From Doris montereyensis (lineage: Eukaryota; Mollusca; Gastropoda; Nudibranchia; Dorididae): a stretch of 64,000 nucleotides of DNA. Location: NCBI GenBank assembly GCA_037039925.1, contig JAXRKP010000269.1, positions 150,001-214,000 on the forward strand. Direction: 5' to 3'. A program made the translations under genes and the position numbers. Shown here piece by piece: positions 12,588 to 23,360 of this stretch. How positions within the stretch are numbered: the first letter of the stretch is position 1; each line of letters begins with the position of its first letter. The notes under the pieces are model-generated. The model searched no databases, was not told the DNA's origin, and was given only the letters and a program-made list of their open reading frames with translations.

Positions 12588-14037
12588 GCCTGGTATGAAA
12601 CCTTTCTGCTCTATGTGCACGATTTTGTCTACTACGGACGCCAGCCTTTTGGTGAATACTTTGGCGATTATATTATAATCGTATTTGAAAGGGTGACCGG
12701 CCTCCAGTTATTGAGCTCTGTCCTATCTTTTCCTTTATGCAGTAAGCTTATGATTCCCAGTTTTTATGAGACTGATAGTGAACCCTTTTTTGAAGCTGTA
12801 TTGGAATGATTCTAGCAGAGGCTCTTTGATATGCTGCCAAAATAGCTTGTAGAATTCAATAGGAAGGCCGTTGATTCCTGGTGCAGAACCATTATTCATG
12901 CTATTTATAGCATCTAAAACTTCTTCTTCAGTAACCTCCCTATCACACAATTCTTTTTCTGCATTTGGGATTACTGGTATTGTAAGAGAAGACGTGAATG
13001 CTCTGGTTGCCTGAATAATGTCCTTTGTTCTTTCCTCTTTGTATAGATTTTTATCATATTTTTTTCATTGTTTCCAATATCTCAAGTGGTTTAAATAGAT
13101 TACTATTTTCACCTCTGAGTTTATTTATGGTGTTATTGGTGGATCTCATAAGTTCAGAAAGACTTTATTACACTTCTCTCCTTCTTCGATCCATTTTTTT
13201 CCAGATCTTATTTGTGCACCTCTGGCTTCTTCCATTTGAATGATTTCCAGTTCTTTCTTCCTGATATGTAGTCTTGTCCTAAGTTTCTCACTATGTGGAT
13301 CTTCAGCGACTTCACTTTCTATTTCGTTTATTTGCGATAGAAGGTTTATTTTTTTCTTGTTCGATTTTGATTTTTTATACCTGCTATATTGCTGACATGT
13401 ATTCCCACGCTAGATGTTCATCCGTATATCTTCGTTCACTTATAATTTGTTTCATTGTTTTATGTATAAGATTGATGTATTGCTTATCTTTCAATAAGTT
13501 AATATTCAGTTTATAATATGAGGGGCCGCAGAGACTTGACCATAAACCCATTTTGCATTCGACTGCTCTGTGATCTGAGAAACCAAGGGTTCTGATGTCT
13601 ATACACTCTATATTAGGCATCATGTTTTCATCGGTAATCCAGATGTCTAGCAGTATAAGGGGTTTCTCTTGCCCATGTGTGTTGTTTATAACTGGGATTA
13701 TTCTTTCTCCATACATCAATCAATCCTAAGTCAGTCACTGTTGCCTCAAAAGTCTTTACGCTTTCTTTTGGATGTTTTTGGCCGGCAATAATGTCAAATT
13801 CGTTACCAAGGACACAGTTGAAATCTCCAGCTACTATTGTTTTTACGCCATCATTTACTCTGGCATGGTCGGTCATAGTTTCTTTCAGCTCTTTTAAACA
13901 GACAACCGTATCTTTCACATTGCAAGATGCACAAACGTTTTATATTAACATGTCATCATGCTGAAGTTAACACCTAGATGCTATGTATCTTGAATTCTTG
14001 TGCACTACTGATATATTACCAACTATATTTTTGTTAA
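12588..14037 (-). pseudogene. LINE ORF2: endonuclease C-terminal part and RT N-terminal part
   Basis: From 14037 downward the minus strand gives VVHKNSRYI, then VAGDFNCVLGNEFD near 13820 (endonuclease catalytic Asp/Asn motif), TLGFSDHRAVECK near 13570 (SDH catalytic motif), then the linker, then TEEEVLDAINSMNNGSAPGI and NGLPIEFYKLFWQHIK near 12860 (start of a LINE RT). It ends VDKIVHIEQKGFIPG at about 12590. Several frame changes. The product would have nicked target DNA and copied the element RNA. Confidence 0.85.
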
Positions 14038-14215
14038 CCCTATTTCATACCCTACCTCCATATTTCAGCTTTTAGGGGTCTGATAGACCCCCTACCTTTT
14101 AATAGCAGTATAGTGGTAACATCCTATTTATATCACATGGGGTCTAAGCGAACCCCCTGGCATGAATGAAGCAATTAATGGAAACCCCTATTTCTACCTT
14201 TGGGGTCCAATGGAC
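14038..14215 (+). repeat. Left terminal region of piggyBac with palindromic boxes
   Basis: Contains CCCTATTTC at 14038 and again at about 14186, the second continuing as TACCTTTGGGGTCC, which is an inverted match to 18546-18580. Palindromic GGGGTC..GACCCC boxes occur at 14075-14091 and 14139-14156 (imperfect). These are plausible transposase-binding subterminal repeats. Confidence 0.65.
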
Positions 14216-15359
14216 GTCATACATTTTCTTAGTAATTACTTATAATATACATCAATTTATCAAGTGGGAAGCATCTTTGCATTTGTTTCAAAAACAATCT
14301 GGCAATCAAAGGTGTTTTTCTTTTTGTCATTTCCTGTTCCTGTTGTGGTTTTCTTTCCATGCGGCATAAGGAGAGGATGACCAAATAGAGATTTGAATCT
14401 GTTCACAATCCAACAACATTGCATTGAGGTAAGTTCATTTTACCTTTGTTCCATCTTAGTAAAGGATCATTTTGTGAAGTCATAACATAGTTCTACTAAA
14501 ACTACAAAGTAAGGTGGTATTCTTGGTTGATATTGATATGTTTACACTAACAGTTTTATCCATTTTCATGACTGACTGCAACACACAACTTAGTGATACT
14601 TGCATCCTGTTTACTTGGTGAACACACATCTTTTTGAAAACTGTCACAAGGATGGATTGATACAGCCTGTTCATGAATTGATTGTTTTTCCTATTAGCAT
14701 CATTTGTCCTGCATTCAAGCCCAATCATGGATGGGACAAAGTGCAACATTTTTGACTTCAACAATGAAGCCGTGACCTATACTGAACTGCAACCCCTACA
14801 TGAAGATTTATTTGCGGAAGGTAAGTTTGATATTATATTATAACATACATAGGTACTATCTATTGTCTGCTTTTACCAACGTTGTTGCAAAATCTTATAA
14901 TTTTTTCTTGAAATATGATACCATAATGTAGCATCATGTATACATTTTCAATATCAATACTGCTTATCTCCAAATTGTGTTGTATTATATTTTTGAAATA
15001 TTAAATCTAACGTTCCGATTCACCAATTCACAGGAACTGAACAACAAACACGATACGACTTGCATGCTCGTCACAGATTACAGTTTCAAGTACCTGGCGA
15101 TCAGAATTTGGACCCTACCGATGATACAGTTGATGATGAACCTGTTGATGACAACTCAGATGATGGTATGTTTTCATACAGCTTGAATTGAACTTCATTG
15201 CACAAAGTGGAACTAGAATGGAACACTAGCCTTTGAGAATGATGCAAAAGTGCTAGAAGCTATCCATTTACTCTAAGTAAATAACCATAGATATTAAAAT
15301 ACAGTAACAGGTGTTATAAATGAAATCTGCTGTACAGGGATTAAGACATTTCAACAGAG

Positions 15360-15640
15360 TAGAGTATTTTCAGGTATACTGCTGCACAGAAACCAGTCTA
15401 TAATATATATGTAGCATGGACATATTACTCTTATCCTGGCTAGGGTCAACCAGTCTATAATATATATGTAGCATGGACATATTACTCTTATCCTGGCTAG
15501 GGTCAACCAGTCTATAATATATATGTAGCATGGACATCTTACTCTACTCCTGGCTAGGGTCAACCAGTCTATAATATATATGTAGCATGGACATCTTACT
15601 CTTATCCTGGCTAGGGTCAACCAGTCTTAAAATGTTTCCA
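15360..15640. repeat. ~58-bp minisatellite, four to five units, in a transposase intron
   Basis: Units share AACCAGTCTATAATATATAT, GTAGCATGGACAT and CCTGGCTAGGGTC. Lies between transposase exons 2 and 3. Confidence 0.88.
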
Positions 15641-15904
15641 TAATGAAGATCAACAATCGAACCACTTCTAACTTTCAAATCCTTAGATCAAGACCAATGA
15701 CCAGTTTCAATATTGTTCTCCTTACAGGTTTCAATTATGAACAAATGCTCCCGTGGATTCCAGATGATCATGCTGATGATATAGTGAATGAGGAAAGGGA
15801 TGTAGATTCTTCTGATGAAAGCAGCGATGAAGATGCATGTCCGCAATTGTTGGCAGAATCAGACCCAGAACCAGAAATGGAAGATAATCAGTACTTATAC
15901 CACC

Positions 15905-16020
15905 ATCAAGCAATATAACCAATAGCAATATAACCAATAGCAATATAACCAATAGCAATATAACCAATAGTAATATAACCAATATAACCAAATAACCAAT
16001 AGCAATATAACCAATATAAC
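15905..16020. repeat. 15-bp repeat interrupting transposase exon 3
   Basis: About seven CAATATAACCAATAG-type units introduce stops between YLYHH and the next coding block, which resumes at CCATGAGCGAGAATGG. The units begin exactly at CACCAT, and the coding sequence resumes with CCATGAG, so the repeat arose inside the exon. Confidence 0.88.
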
Positions 16021-17696
16021 CATGAGCGAGAATGGAATGATAGTTTGGAGCAAAGTGCCCATTCCTCAGATTGGAAGAACATCAACAAAAAATGTTTTCA
16101 GACCTCCTAAATCCCACGTCAATAATCCGAAAGACATCGACTCAGCTGCGTCGACATTTCATCGAATATTTACAGACAGAGTCATCAATATTATTGTCAA
16201 AATGACGAACAAAGAGGGTGTTAGACGCAAAGGATCAAGATGGCAACCAACAGATTTTACTGAAATGAAAGCATTGTTCGGCCTATATATCCATCTCGGA
16301 GCACGGAAAGTCAGTCTGCTCAAAGTGTCAAAGATATGGTATGGAGCTTCAGCTGAAAGCGTGGCCATGTCTGTTATGAGTTTGAAGCGCTTCATTGAAC
16401 TCTGCTGCTCTTCGCTTTGATGACAAGGCAACCATGTCCAGCAGACGTGACAGAGATATGTTTGCCCCTCTGAGAGATCTGTTTGATGAGGTGAACAAGA
16501 ATCTACAGAGAAATTACACCCCATCACAATGTCTAACAGTAGACGAACAGCTGGTTCCATGGAGAGGGCGGTGCAAATTCCTGCAATATCTTCCAAGCAA
16601 GCCGGATAAATATGGTCTAAAGTTGTTTATGATTTGTGATAGCCAAACTGCATACCCTCTTCAGGCAATTCCCTACTTGGGGAAACATGGCGAAAGAAGG
16701 ACGAACCTTGGCAGAGAGACAGTGAAGGAGCTAAGTACACCATATCACAAGACTGGGAGAAATATCAGTTGCGATAACTTCTTCCCTGATGTAGAGCTCG
16801 CAGACCATCTGTCTAGGAAAGGATTGTCAATTGTGGGCACTGTCAGAAAAAAACAAAGTCTTTCTCCCCAAAGAATTCCAGACAGGAAAGGGAATACATA
16901 AATTTGAAAGCAGTTTCCTTTTTACAGTAGACAAAAGCTTGGTTGCATACAAGTCTAATGCGAAAAAACATGTTGTGCTGCTAAGTACAATGCACCATGC
17001 AGTTGATGTTGACCAGGAGGGGAAAAGAAGCCAGAGATTGTGAAATACTACAATAAAACAAAGGGTGGTGTTGACACATTCGACTACATGTGTCACAGTT
17101 TTTCCTGCAAGAGAAAAACCAGAAGGTGGCCGATGGTTATATTTTACAACCTGTTGGACACAGCAGCCGTGACAGCGTGTATCACGTACAAGGAAGTCTT
17201 CCCGGCAGACAAAAAGTCTTACAAAGACCGAGGATCCTTCAACGAGCTTCTGGCTAAAGAGTTGGTGTTAGAGCATCTACAAAGAAGAATGGAGCTGGCG
17301 AAAACAAATAGAAGGGTGAAGTTGGCATATGAAATTTTGAAACTGGAATGGGATCTTGGAAATGAGGCAACCACGAGGGGAGAAGGTCGAAAGAGAGAAG
17401 GGGGGGGAGGAAGATGTAGTCGGTGCCCAAGAAAGAAAGACAGGAAAGTGAAGCAAGTCTGCTCAAAATGTGATAGCTATGTTTGCAACGAGCACTGCGT
17501 AATCAAAAAAGTCTGCTTCATTTGTGAATCCACCTAGATTCGCTCAAGAATATGGATCAACACTTAACAAAAATCCATACTGCCAAAGCATATTTTTTCA
17601 TTTGGTTTCTTCATTTTCAATGTTAATGTTATCTAATAAAAAATCTCTAGTCCCCAAAAAAACTAAATATTTGTTTTCATTGATGTTTAAATGTAC

Positions 17697-18047
17697 ATTG
17701 CAGTTGTAGTGTTATCTAGTGGTTTTAACGCTCAGCTTTAGGAATGAGGTTCCTAGTTCAAACCGGCTTTCGCCATCAGTGCGCCGTTTAGTTCTTGGGA
17801 GAGGCTATAGTATTATGTATTAGTATGAACTATATTATATGCACACATTTCCTCACGCAATGTGCCAACTACTATCCAGCAATAAGACATACATATCAAG
17901 ATAAGGCTACAATTGCAATGGGAACTTGTCTAATCCATCAAGGAGTATGGCCTGCTCGGGGAAGTACATAATTGTTGTACAAAGCGCTTTGTGGATTCGA
18001 CTAAAACTAAAAGCGCTATACAAAATGATCTTGTTGTATTGCAGTTG
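17697..18047 (+). mobile_element. SINE with 10-bp target-site duplication, inside the piggyBac 3' region
   Basis: ATTGCAGTTG occurs at 17697-17706 and 18038-18047. Between them the ~331-bp element begins with a tRNA-like head: A-box-like TATCTAGTGGT and B-box-like TAGTTCAAACC. It ends with CAAAGCGCTTTGTGG and AAAGCGCTATACAAAATG, a 3' end shared by many LINE/SINE pairs. It inserted after the piggyBac element. Confidence 0.75.
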
Positions 18048-18117
18048 CAAGTGCATTGTGCTGGGTTCTAAAACTCATTTTTCTTGCAAGTTACACCACT
18101 ATTTTTGATTTGACATT

Positions 18118-18300
18118 CATTTATTTGGAACAGACCCATAAAATTGGAACTATGGCACTAAAATGCCATGGGGTCTATTTGGAACAGAACCCATAAAATT
18201 GGAACCTGAAATGGCACTAAAATGCCATGGGGTCTATTTGGAACAGACCCATGAAATTGGAACTATAGCACTAAAATGCCATGGGGTCTATGGGGTGCAA
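18118..18300. repeat. Three ~55-60 bp units
   Basis: Units carry GGGGTCTATTTGGAACAGA, CCCATAAAATTGGAAC and GGCACTAAAATGCCAT. The last is itself a small palindrome. They lie in the subterminal region of piggyBac. Confidence 0.85.
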
Positions 18301-18545
18301 GCGGACCCCAAAGTATGAAATAGGAGGTTTCTCGATATTTTCTATTTATTTGTGAGGGGTTCAGCGGACCCCAATAGAAGCAAATCTCAAAATTCAGCAG
18401 AGGCTTTTTGGGGTGAGCAAACCATGCACGTGAGACAAACCAAATTTGGGTTGGTCACTTAGGGGGTCAAATTAGGAAAAGTCACGAAATTTCAGATTCG
18501 TAGGTCAAAAATTGACGATTTTAGAGCCAAAAAAAACAGGGCCTT

Positions 18546-18580
18546 GGGGTCCAATGGACCCCAAAGATAGAAATAGGACA
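18546..18580 (-). repeat. Right terminal inverted repeat of piggyBac
   Basis: GGGGTCCAATGGACCCC at 18546-18562 is a near-perfect 17-bp palindrome, followed by AAAGATAGAAATAGGA, the inverted match of the left-end CCTATTTCTACCTTTGGGG. A related box GGGGTTCAGCGGACCCC sits near 18355. Confidence 0.7.
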
Positions 18581-18584
18581 AAGT

Positions 18585-18803
18585 TAGTAACCCACCGCTA
18601 TGATCTGTTCCTGCTTGTAAATGTACAGTCCCCTCTCCACTGTGCTTCTATAACACACAGTTCCTCTTCTTTTAGGTAAGTTTCTTGTAGCATTATGATT
18701 GTGTATTCTTTTGTCTTAAGAAGTTTAATGATAGCATTTCTTTTTTCTTATTTCTTAATCCACGCACGTTCCAAGTCAGAGCTGTAAGTGAAGCCATGGT
18801 CAT
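18585..18803 (-). pseudogene. LINE ORF2 start: AP endonuclease N-terminus
   Basis: Minus-strand MTMASLTALTWNVRGLRNKK is a typical LINE endonuclease opening (WNVRGL with the metal-binding Asn). It is followed, after a frame change, by an IIMLQE-like block (catalytic Glu) and TDHSGG at the piggyBac junction. The remainder is on the other side of the insertion at 14037. Confidence 0.82.
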
Positions 18804-18969
18804 TCCTATAGTTTATGTTCTTGCTATTAAATACTTTTTATTTTCAATTATGATATCATTGTGTGTCTCTATGTGTCTTCAAGCCGTGACCTTTGTGCTG
18901 ATGGTCAGGTCCATCGTTACCTTGGCTAGGGTTGTGTCTTTTAACACTTAACGACCTTGCTCGTGTTAT

Positions 18970-19965
18970 GAATGACGTAAGTGAGTTCTGGGGAGTCTTT
19001 CTATATCCCTCCCTCGTGGTCTCTCTCCTGTATTCTTCTTTTCGGTTGGGTTAACCCCTTTGACCTCCTTGTGTCCCTGTTTATTATTTCTTTTGTTTGT
19101 CTTTTTTGTCTTTTTTATCGTTATTTTCCACGTCCTCTGCTGGTGAGGTGTCAATCTGACTTGATTCCCCGCTGGAATCAATGCCTGGTGGTCCTTTTTC
19201 GGCAATATCGTTCTCTGTATCATTATGTTTGTGTTGAGCAGGACAGTCTTTTTTTCACGTGTCCTGCCTTTTTGCATGTAAGAGGCAGACTTCCTCGTTG
19301 GGACAGTTGCTCTGGAGATGCCCACTCTTTAGACACTTCCTGCATGATTTTCTCGTATTTCTCTCTTTAAAATACTGGCTGGCTTAAAAGAGCACCATTT
19401 CGACTTTTTCCGGCAGGGGTTCTTTGGGTAGCTCAATCCACACAAAGCGGCGGCCCGTCAACCAAGCCGTTAGATTGCCAAACGGATCCCAGACCCTCTC
19501 CATTTGCAATTTCGACCTTCATTTAGCCCCTGCCTTGGTGACTATTCGTTTGATTTCGTGATTCGCGAATGATATGGGAATATCGCTCACGAGTAATTTT
19601 GTTGCGGGCATTTCATTCCTGGACCCATCTCTTGAAAGATTAGGCTTTTGCATTGTTAAAACAATTCTGATACCCCGAATAGCTAGTCCACTCGCTAGCA
19701 TTCTGGCCCTAGCATCACTTGTATTAGAATATATGCGCCAAAGCCCACCTATCATTTGGGCCCCCAACGTGCATCCCGAACCTGCCGCTTTGTCAGCCGA
19801 GACACACACCTCAAAAAGTAGAGACAGGCTCAAAAAATGGAAGGTCTCGAGCTTTAAAATAAAGAGGTGGCAAGGAGGAAGTTGTTGCACCCACAAAGGA
19901 ATTCGACGCCATTGTATGCCAAGAGTCAAAGAGTCACAAAAAAAACCAATATGTATAAAACAATA
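18970..19965 (-). pseudogene. LINE ORF1 (zinc-knuckle protein), broken
   Basis: The minus strand has EVCVSADKAAGSGCTLGAQM then IGGLWRIYSNTSDAR near 19740, PATKLLVSDIPISFANHEI near 19580, then CRKCLKSGHLQSNC near 19330 (CCHC knuckle) and a second knuckle CKKAGHVKK in another frame. This order (RNA-binding-type domain, conserved linker, paired knuckles, acidic tail) matches ORF1 proteins of Tx1/L1-type LINEs in molluscs. Frame changes occur near 19450 and 19260. Confidence 0.8.
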
Positions 19966-20480
19966 AGAACTGACGAAAAGAAAATCTAAGATGGAATCGA
20001 TGTATGATTGATATGGAAGAGAAGCTCACTCTTACTAATGTACTGGAAAAGTATATGAAATTATATAACAATTATATAAAAGAGAGAGCGAAATGTTATC
20101 AGACACGTTCAGACACGTTTAGTAAAACAAAAACAAAAAGGGCTAAATGAAAAAAAAAACTCACAAAGAGAAAAGGGAGACAAGCACACAACGGAACAAA
20201 TTTAACTGGACTGATGAAAAAAGAAAAAAGAAAATACAGACTGAAGAGAACAGACGACAGGTCAATAACAATGTAGAGCTACACACTAACTTCTCACGCT
20301 GAGAACGAAGGTGAGTTCAAACTCAGTACAGTGTTGAAAAACACAAAATCGACTTTCAGATACCAATATGTCTGAATATAAAGCAATTGAAAATTAGAAT
20401 TATGGAAAGAACAAAAATACCAAACGATAAAATAAGGGTCCTACCTTGATGTAAATGCAGCAAATACTTTACAGAACAGA
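19966..20480. other. Unassigned A-rich sequence, perhaps LINE 5' region
   Basis: A-rich on the plus strand, no open frame with recognisable motif. It lies directly upstream of LINE ORF1 and may belong to its 5' untranslated part. Confidence 0.35.
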
Positions 20481-20481
20481 A

Positions 20482-20652
20482 ATCACACCAGGTAATGAAG
20501 ACTAAATCCAGAAAAACACACCAGGTAATGAAGACTAAATCCAGAAAAACACACCAGGTAATGAAGAATAAATCCAGAAAAACACACCAGGTAATGAAGA
20601 ATAAATCCAGAAAAACACACCAGGTAATGAAGAATAAATCCAGAAAAACACA
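20482..20652. repeat. 33-bp minisatellite, five units
   Basis: Units read ACACCAGGTAATGAAGA, then MTAAATCCAGAAAA where M is C or A. Both strands stay open because the period is 11 codons. Confidence 0.93.
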
Positions 20653-21072
20653 GGAAATATGGAGAGCGACAAAAACATGCCCGTCACCAGACGGACTTAG
20701 ACTTGGATGCGTCAACCTTCTGGTGCGGTTACCGAGCAGCACAGACGTGGGTTCACGAGCTCTCGCCCTTTTTATGATTTCAAGTTTATTTTGTGGTTTA
20801 ACGACATCTATTATGCCAGTTAGCGGACTTCCGACGATGCTGGAACGTCTTATCAACATGATTTGAGAGGAATCTTACCGCGTGTGTTGATACTAGTCAC
20901 TTCCCCCATCTGCCACCCCCATCTGGAATTCTCTCAGTCCAAGATACCATCGATTCTACTAACGTTGACACAGTAATGAGACTAACAATAACAATAACAA
21001 TAACATCAACTTATTGGAGCAATACAAGATGTAACTATGTATTGGTCCTCAAAAACTGGGGGTATTCACAAC
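20653..21072. other. Unassigned, moderately GC-rich
   Basis: No gene or repeat recognised. It contains GGTTCACGAGCTC near 20750, slightly like a tRNA B-box, but no matching A-box was found. Confidence 0.35.
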
Positions 21073-21074
21073 AT

Positions 21075-21109
<35 letters not shown>

Positions 21110-21136
21110 AGAAGAAGAAGAAGAAGAAGAAGAAGA

Positions 21137-21170
<34 letters not shown>

Positions 21171-21283
21171 AGAAGAAGAAGAAGAAGAAGAAGAAGAAGA
21201 AGAAGAAGAAGAAGAAGAAGAAGAAGAAGAAGAAGAAGAAGAAGAAGAAGAAGAAGAAGAAGAAGAAAGAAGAAATACGGAAT
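21073..21283. repeat. GAA triplet array, ~65 units
   Basis: GAA repeats with a few AGG interruptions; opposite orientation to the TTC array at 1722-2490. Confidence 0.96.
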
Positions 21284-21424
21284 ACACTAACAGTGAATAA
21301 ATTATGTTTCTTGGAGCAACAAACAATGGAGAAACAAGACGGGACAGGCTACTGATGAGCTGGATTGATAAGATAAGATAAGATAAGATGATCTCATTGA
21401 TCTCCGATGAGAAAATTGACTTGG

Positions 21425-21995
21425 TCACATGGATGGTCACATGGATGGATGGACAAAATATGATGTTATGTGGGAGGGACACAGGGACACAATGTGACAT
21501 ATGGGGAGGGACACAGGTACACAATGTGACATAAGGGATGGAAGGGACACAGGGACACAGGGACACAATATGACATGGGAGGGGGGACACAATATGACAT
21601 GGACACAGGGACACAATGTGACATGTGGGAGGGACACAGGGACACAATATGACATGTGGGAGGGACACAGGGACACAGGGACATGTACAATGTGACATGG
21701 GAGGGACACAGGGACACAATATGACATGTGGGAGGGACACAGGGACACAATATGACATGGGGGTGGGAGGGACACAATATGACATGTGGGAGGGACACAG
21801 GGACACAATATGACATGTGGGAGGGACACAGGGACACAATATGACATGTGGGAGGGACACAATATGACATGTGGGAGGGACACAGGGACACAATATGACA
21901 TGTGGGAGGACACAGACACAATATGACCTGTGGGAGGGATACAGGAACACAATGTGACATGTGGGAGGGACACAGGGACGCAATGTGACATGTGG
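21425..21995. repeat. ~31-bp minisatellite, about 16-18 units
   Basis: Units read GTGGGAGGGACACAGGGACA, then CAATATGACAT. Many units lack or double the ACAGGGACA part. Long minus-strand frames are repeat artefacts. Confidence 0.93.
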
Positions 21996-22061
21996 GAGGG
22001 ACTGTTCCTCTCAAAGTCAAAGAGGGATTCTGGGCAACTATGGGCTCCCACTGGATGGCAT

Positions 22062-22385
22062 CGTGGACGGTTTGTGTCGCAAGTTCTTTCAAGGCCATTG
22101 CAGCTCATAAAGCCCAAGCTTATCCCAGTTTCTATATAGCGTGAAGCAGAACAACAGTTAACAATAACAAATCAACCCCTGGACGGGATGCTAGTCTTGT
22201 TGCAGGTTTTGACTTTGTGCCAAAGTTGTCATTGGTAATGTATCCATATTGCATCTGGGTCGAGTGGGGGAAATGCATGGCAAGTGTCTTTCCCCAAGGA
22301 ATAACACGATGTTGCTAGGATTCGAACCTGAGATCTCATGATCCCAAGTCTAGCTGCCTAACCATTAGGCTACGATGATATGTCA
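22062..22385 (-). mobile_element. tRNA-derived SINE, family A
   Basis: Read on the minus strand from 22385 it opens with A-box-like TAGCCTAATGG and a perfect B-box GGTTCGAATCC. The body contains CCAGATGCAATATG and CTATATAGAAACTGGGATAAG, and it ends near CCTTGAAAGAAC. The same order is seen at 50500-50795, 52060-52350 and 61556-61795. Confidence 0.82.
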
Positions 22386-22389
22386 CCTA

Positions 22390-23300
22390 TGACAGTAGCC
22401 ACAATTAAATTGTAAATTAATAATTAGTAATAAACTTGCTAATAAAAGTAGGAATACGAAAAGAAAAGAAAAGAAAAACCAACGCAATCTAACTCAAGGT
22501 CTTTTTATTGTTTTGATACGTCAATTTATTTACTTATCGAAAATTGTTTAAATTCCATCCAAAAATGATAAAAGTAAGAAAGATAAAAGAATGATAAAAA
22601 GAAGGGCAGTTTCATAAATTTTGATGATGTATGCACCCATTTTCATTTTAATCAGAAATCAAATTAATGAATCAATTATTAACAAAGGCTTGATGAATAG
22701 ATAAGTACATAAAGCAAAACCAAATAATAAAGGAATGAAGGAATAAAACATCAACCAAAAACTGGCGATGAATGTGAAAACACAAATTGAAGCAAATAAC
22801 GTTGGTTGTCGAATTTTGAAGAAGTTGAATTGTTCATTATGAAAAAAAAAGGGGGAAAAAGGCGAACATTGAACAATGGCTTGAACATCCGAAATTGAAT
22901 TGTTCATTTTGAAAAAAACCCAACAATAACAGACAAGGAACAATGGCTTGAACATTTGTAGAGTAGGACAATAATAATATAAAAAGAGCAAAAAACGATT
23001 TCAGAAGATGATAATGATAAGATGAATGAATTTTATATCATAATTATATATATATATATAAATGTTTGTATAAAGAGCATTGATCCTTTGATTCTTTTTT
23101 TTTATTATTAGAAAACAAAATTCAGTTCAATTTAACCAATCAAAATCTTCCCCTAGAATTAAAGACATTTAAAAAACAAGAAACAAAAAAGGTGCAATGA
23201 TGTTTGGCTGAATGACATAATAAAAGTACACCTGACATACAGTCTACACACGAAAACACATCTACATAAATGTGTGTGTGTGTGTGACTCAACAATGTTT
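22390..23300. other. AT-rich unassigned sequence
   Basis: No gene seen. Two imperfect ~75-bp copies of a segment containing GAATTGTTCATT and AACAATGGCTTGAACAT lie at about 22820-22960. Confidence 0.5.
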
Positions 23301-23358
23301 TATTTCATTGAAATTTACCCCATCCATATAAATACATGTACAGTGATCTCAGGTGACA
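23300..23358 (+). repeat. Head of the dispersed ~140-bp element
   Basis: TTTCATTGAAATTTACCCC followed by CAGTGATCTCAGG is the start of the element described at 30046-30190. It stops where the 59-bp array begins. Confidence 0.7.
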
Positions 23359-23360
23359 TC

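Larger units (their letters stand above)
14727..17537 (+). pseudogene. piggyBac transposase (three exons, three frameshifts)
   Basis: Exon 1 is 14727-14820 (MDGTKCNIFDF...), exon 2 15034-15165, exon 3 15728-17537. Both introns have GT-AG ends and phase 1, giving an acidic N-terminus rich in D and E. The DDE core follows: catalytic Asp 1 in LTVDEQLVPWRGRC (near 16540), Asp 2 in ISCDNFFPDVELA (near 16780), Asp 3 in KTKGGVDTFDYMC (near 17070). The C-terminus (17415-17530) is cysteine-rich (RCSRCP, VCSKCD, VCNEHC, VCFIC), the zinc domain seen in piggyBac proteins. Frame breaks lie near 16415, 16855 and 17035, and a 15-bp repeat interrupts at 15905-16020. All three catalytic Asp codons survive, so inactivation is recent or relaxed. 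Confidence 0.88.
14034..18584 (+). mobile_element. piggyBac-type DNA transposon inserted in the LINE endonuclease
   Basis: The left end is TTAA (14034-14037) followed by CCCTATTTC, matching the TTAA target and C-rich ends of piggyBac. The right end reads, on the opposite strand, TCCTATTTCTATCTTTGGGG next to TTTG where TTAA would be expected, so one target copy seems mutated. LINE endonuclease coding sequence is present on both outer sides (18585-18803 and 12588-14037) and missing inside, which proves insertion. The interior encodes a DDD transposase, four tandem units in an intron, and a nested SINE. Confidence 0.85.
12584..19965 (-). mobile_element. L1/Tx1-like LINE, split by a piggyBac insertion and truncated at its RT
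   Basis: Right to left it has ORF1 with zinc knuckles, the start of ORF2 endonuclease, a gap filled by the piggyBac element (14034-18584), the rest of the endonuclease, then the first part of reverse transcriptase up to GFIPG. Two-ORF structure with a zinc-knuckle ORF1 and an AP-endonuclease ORF2 fits the L1 superfamily (Tx1-like). It lacks the RT catalytic centre and 3' end. Stops and frame changes occur throughout. Confidence 0.82.

Noticed and set aside
14480..14764. 94-codon minus-strand frame within the piggyBac element
   Set aside because: No motif; overlaps transposase exon 1 and upstream sequence on the other strand.
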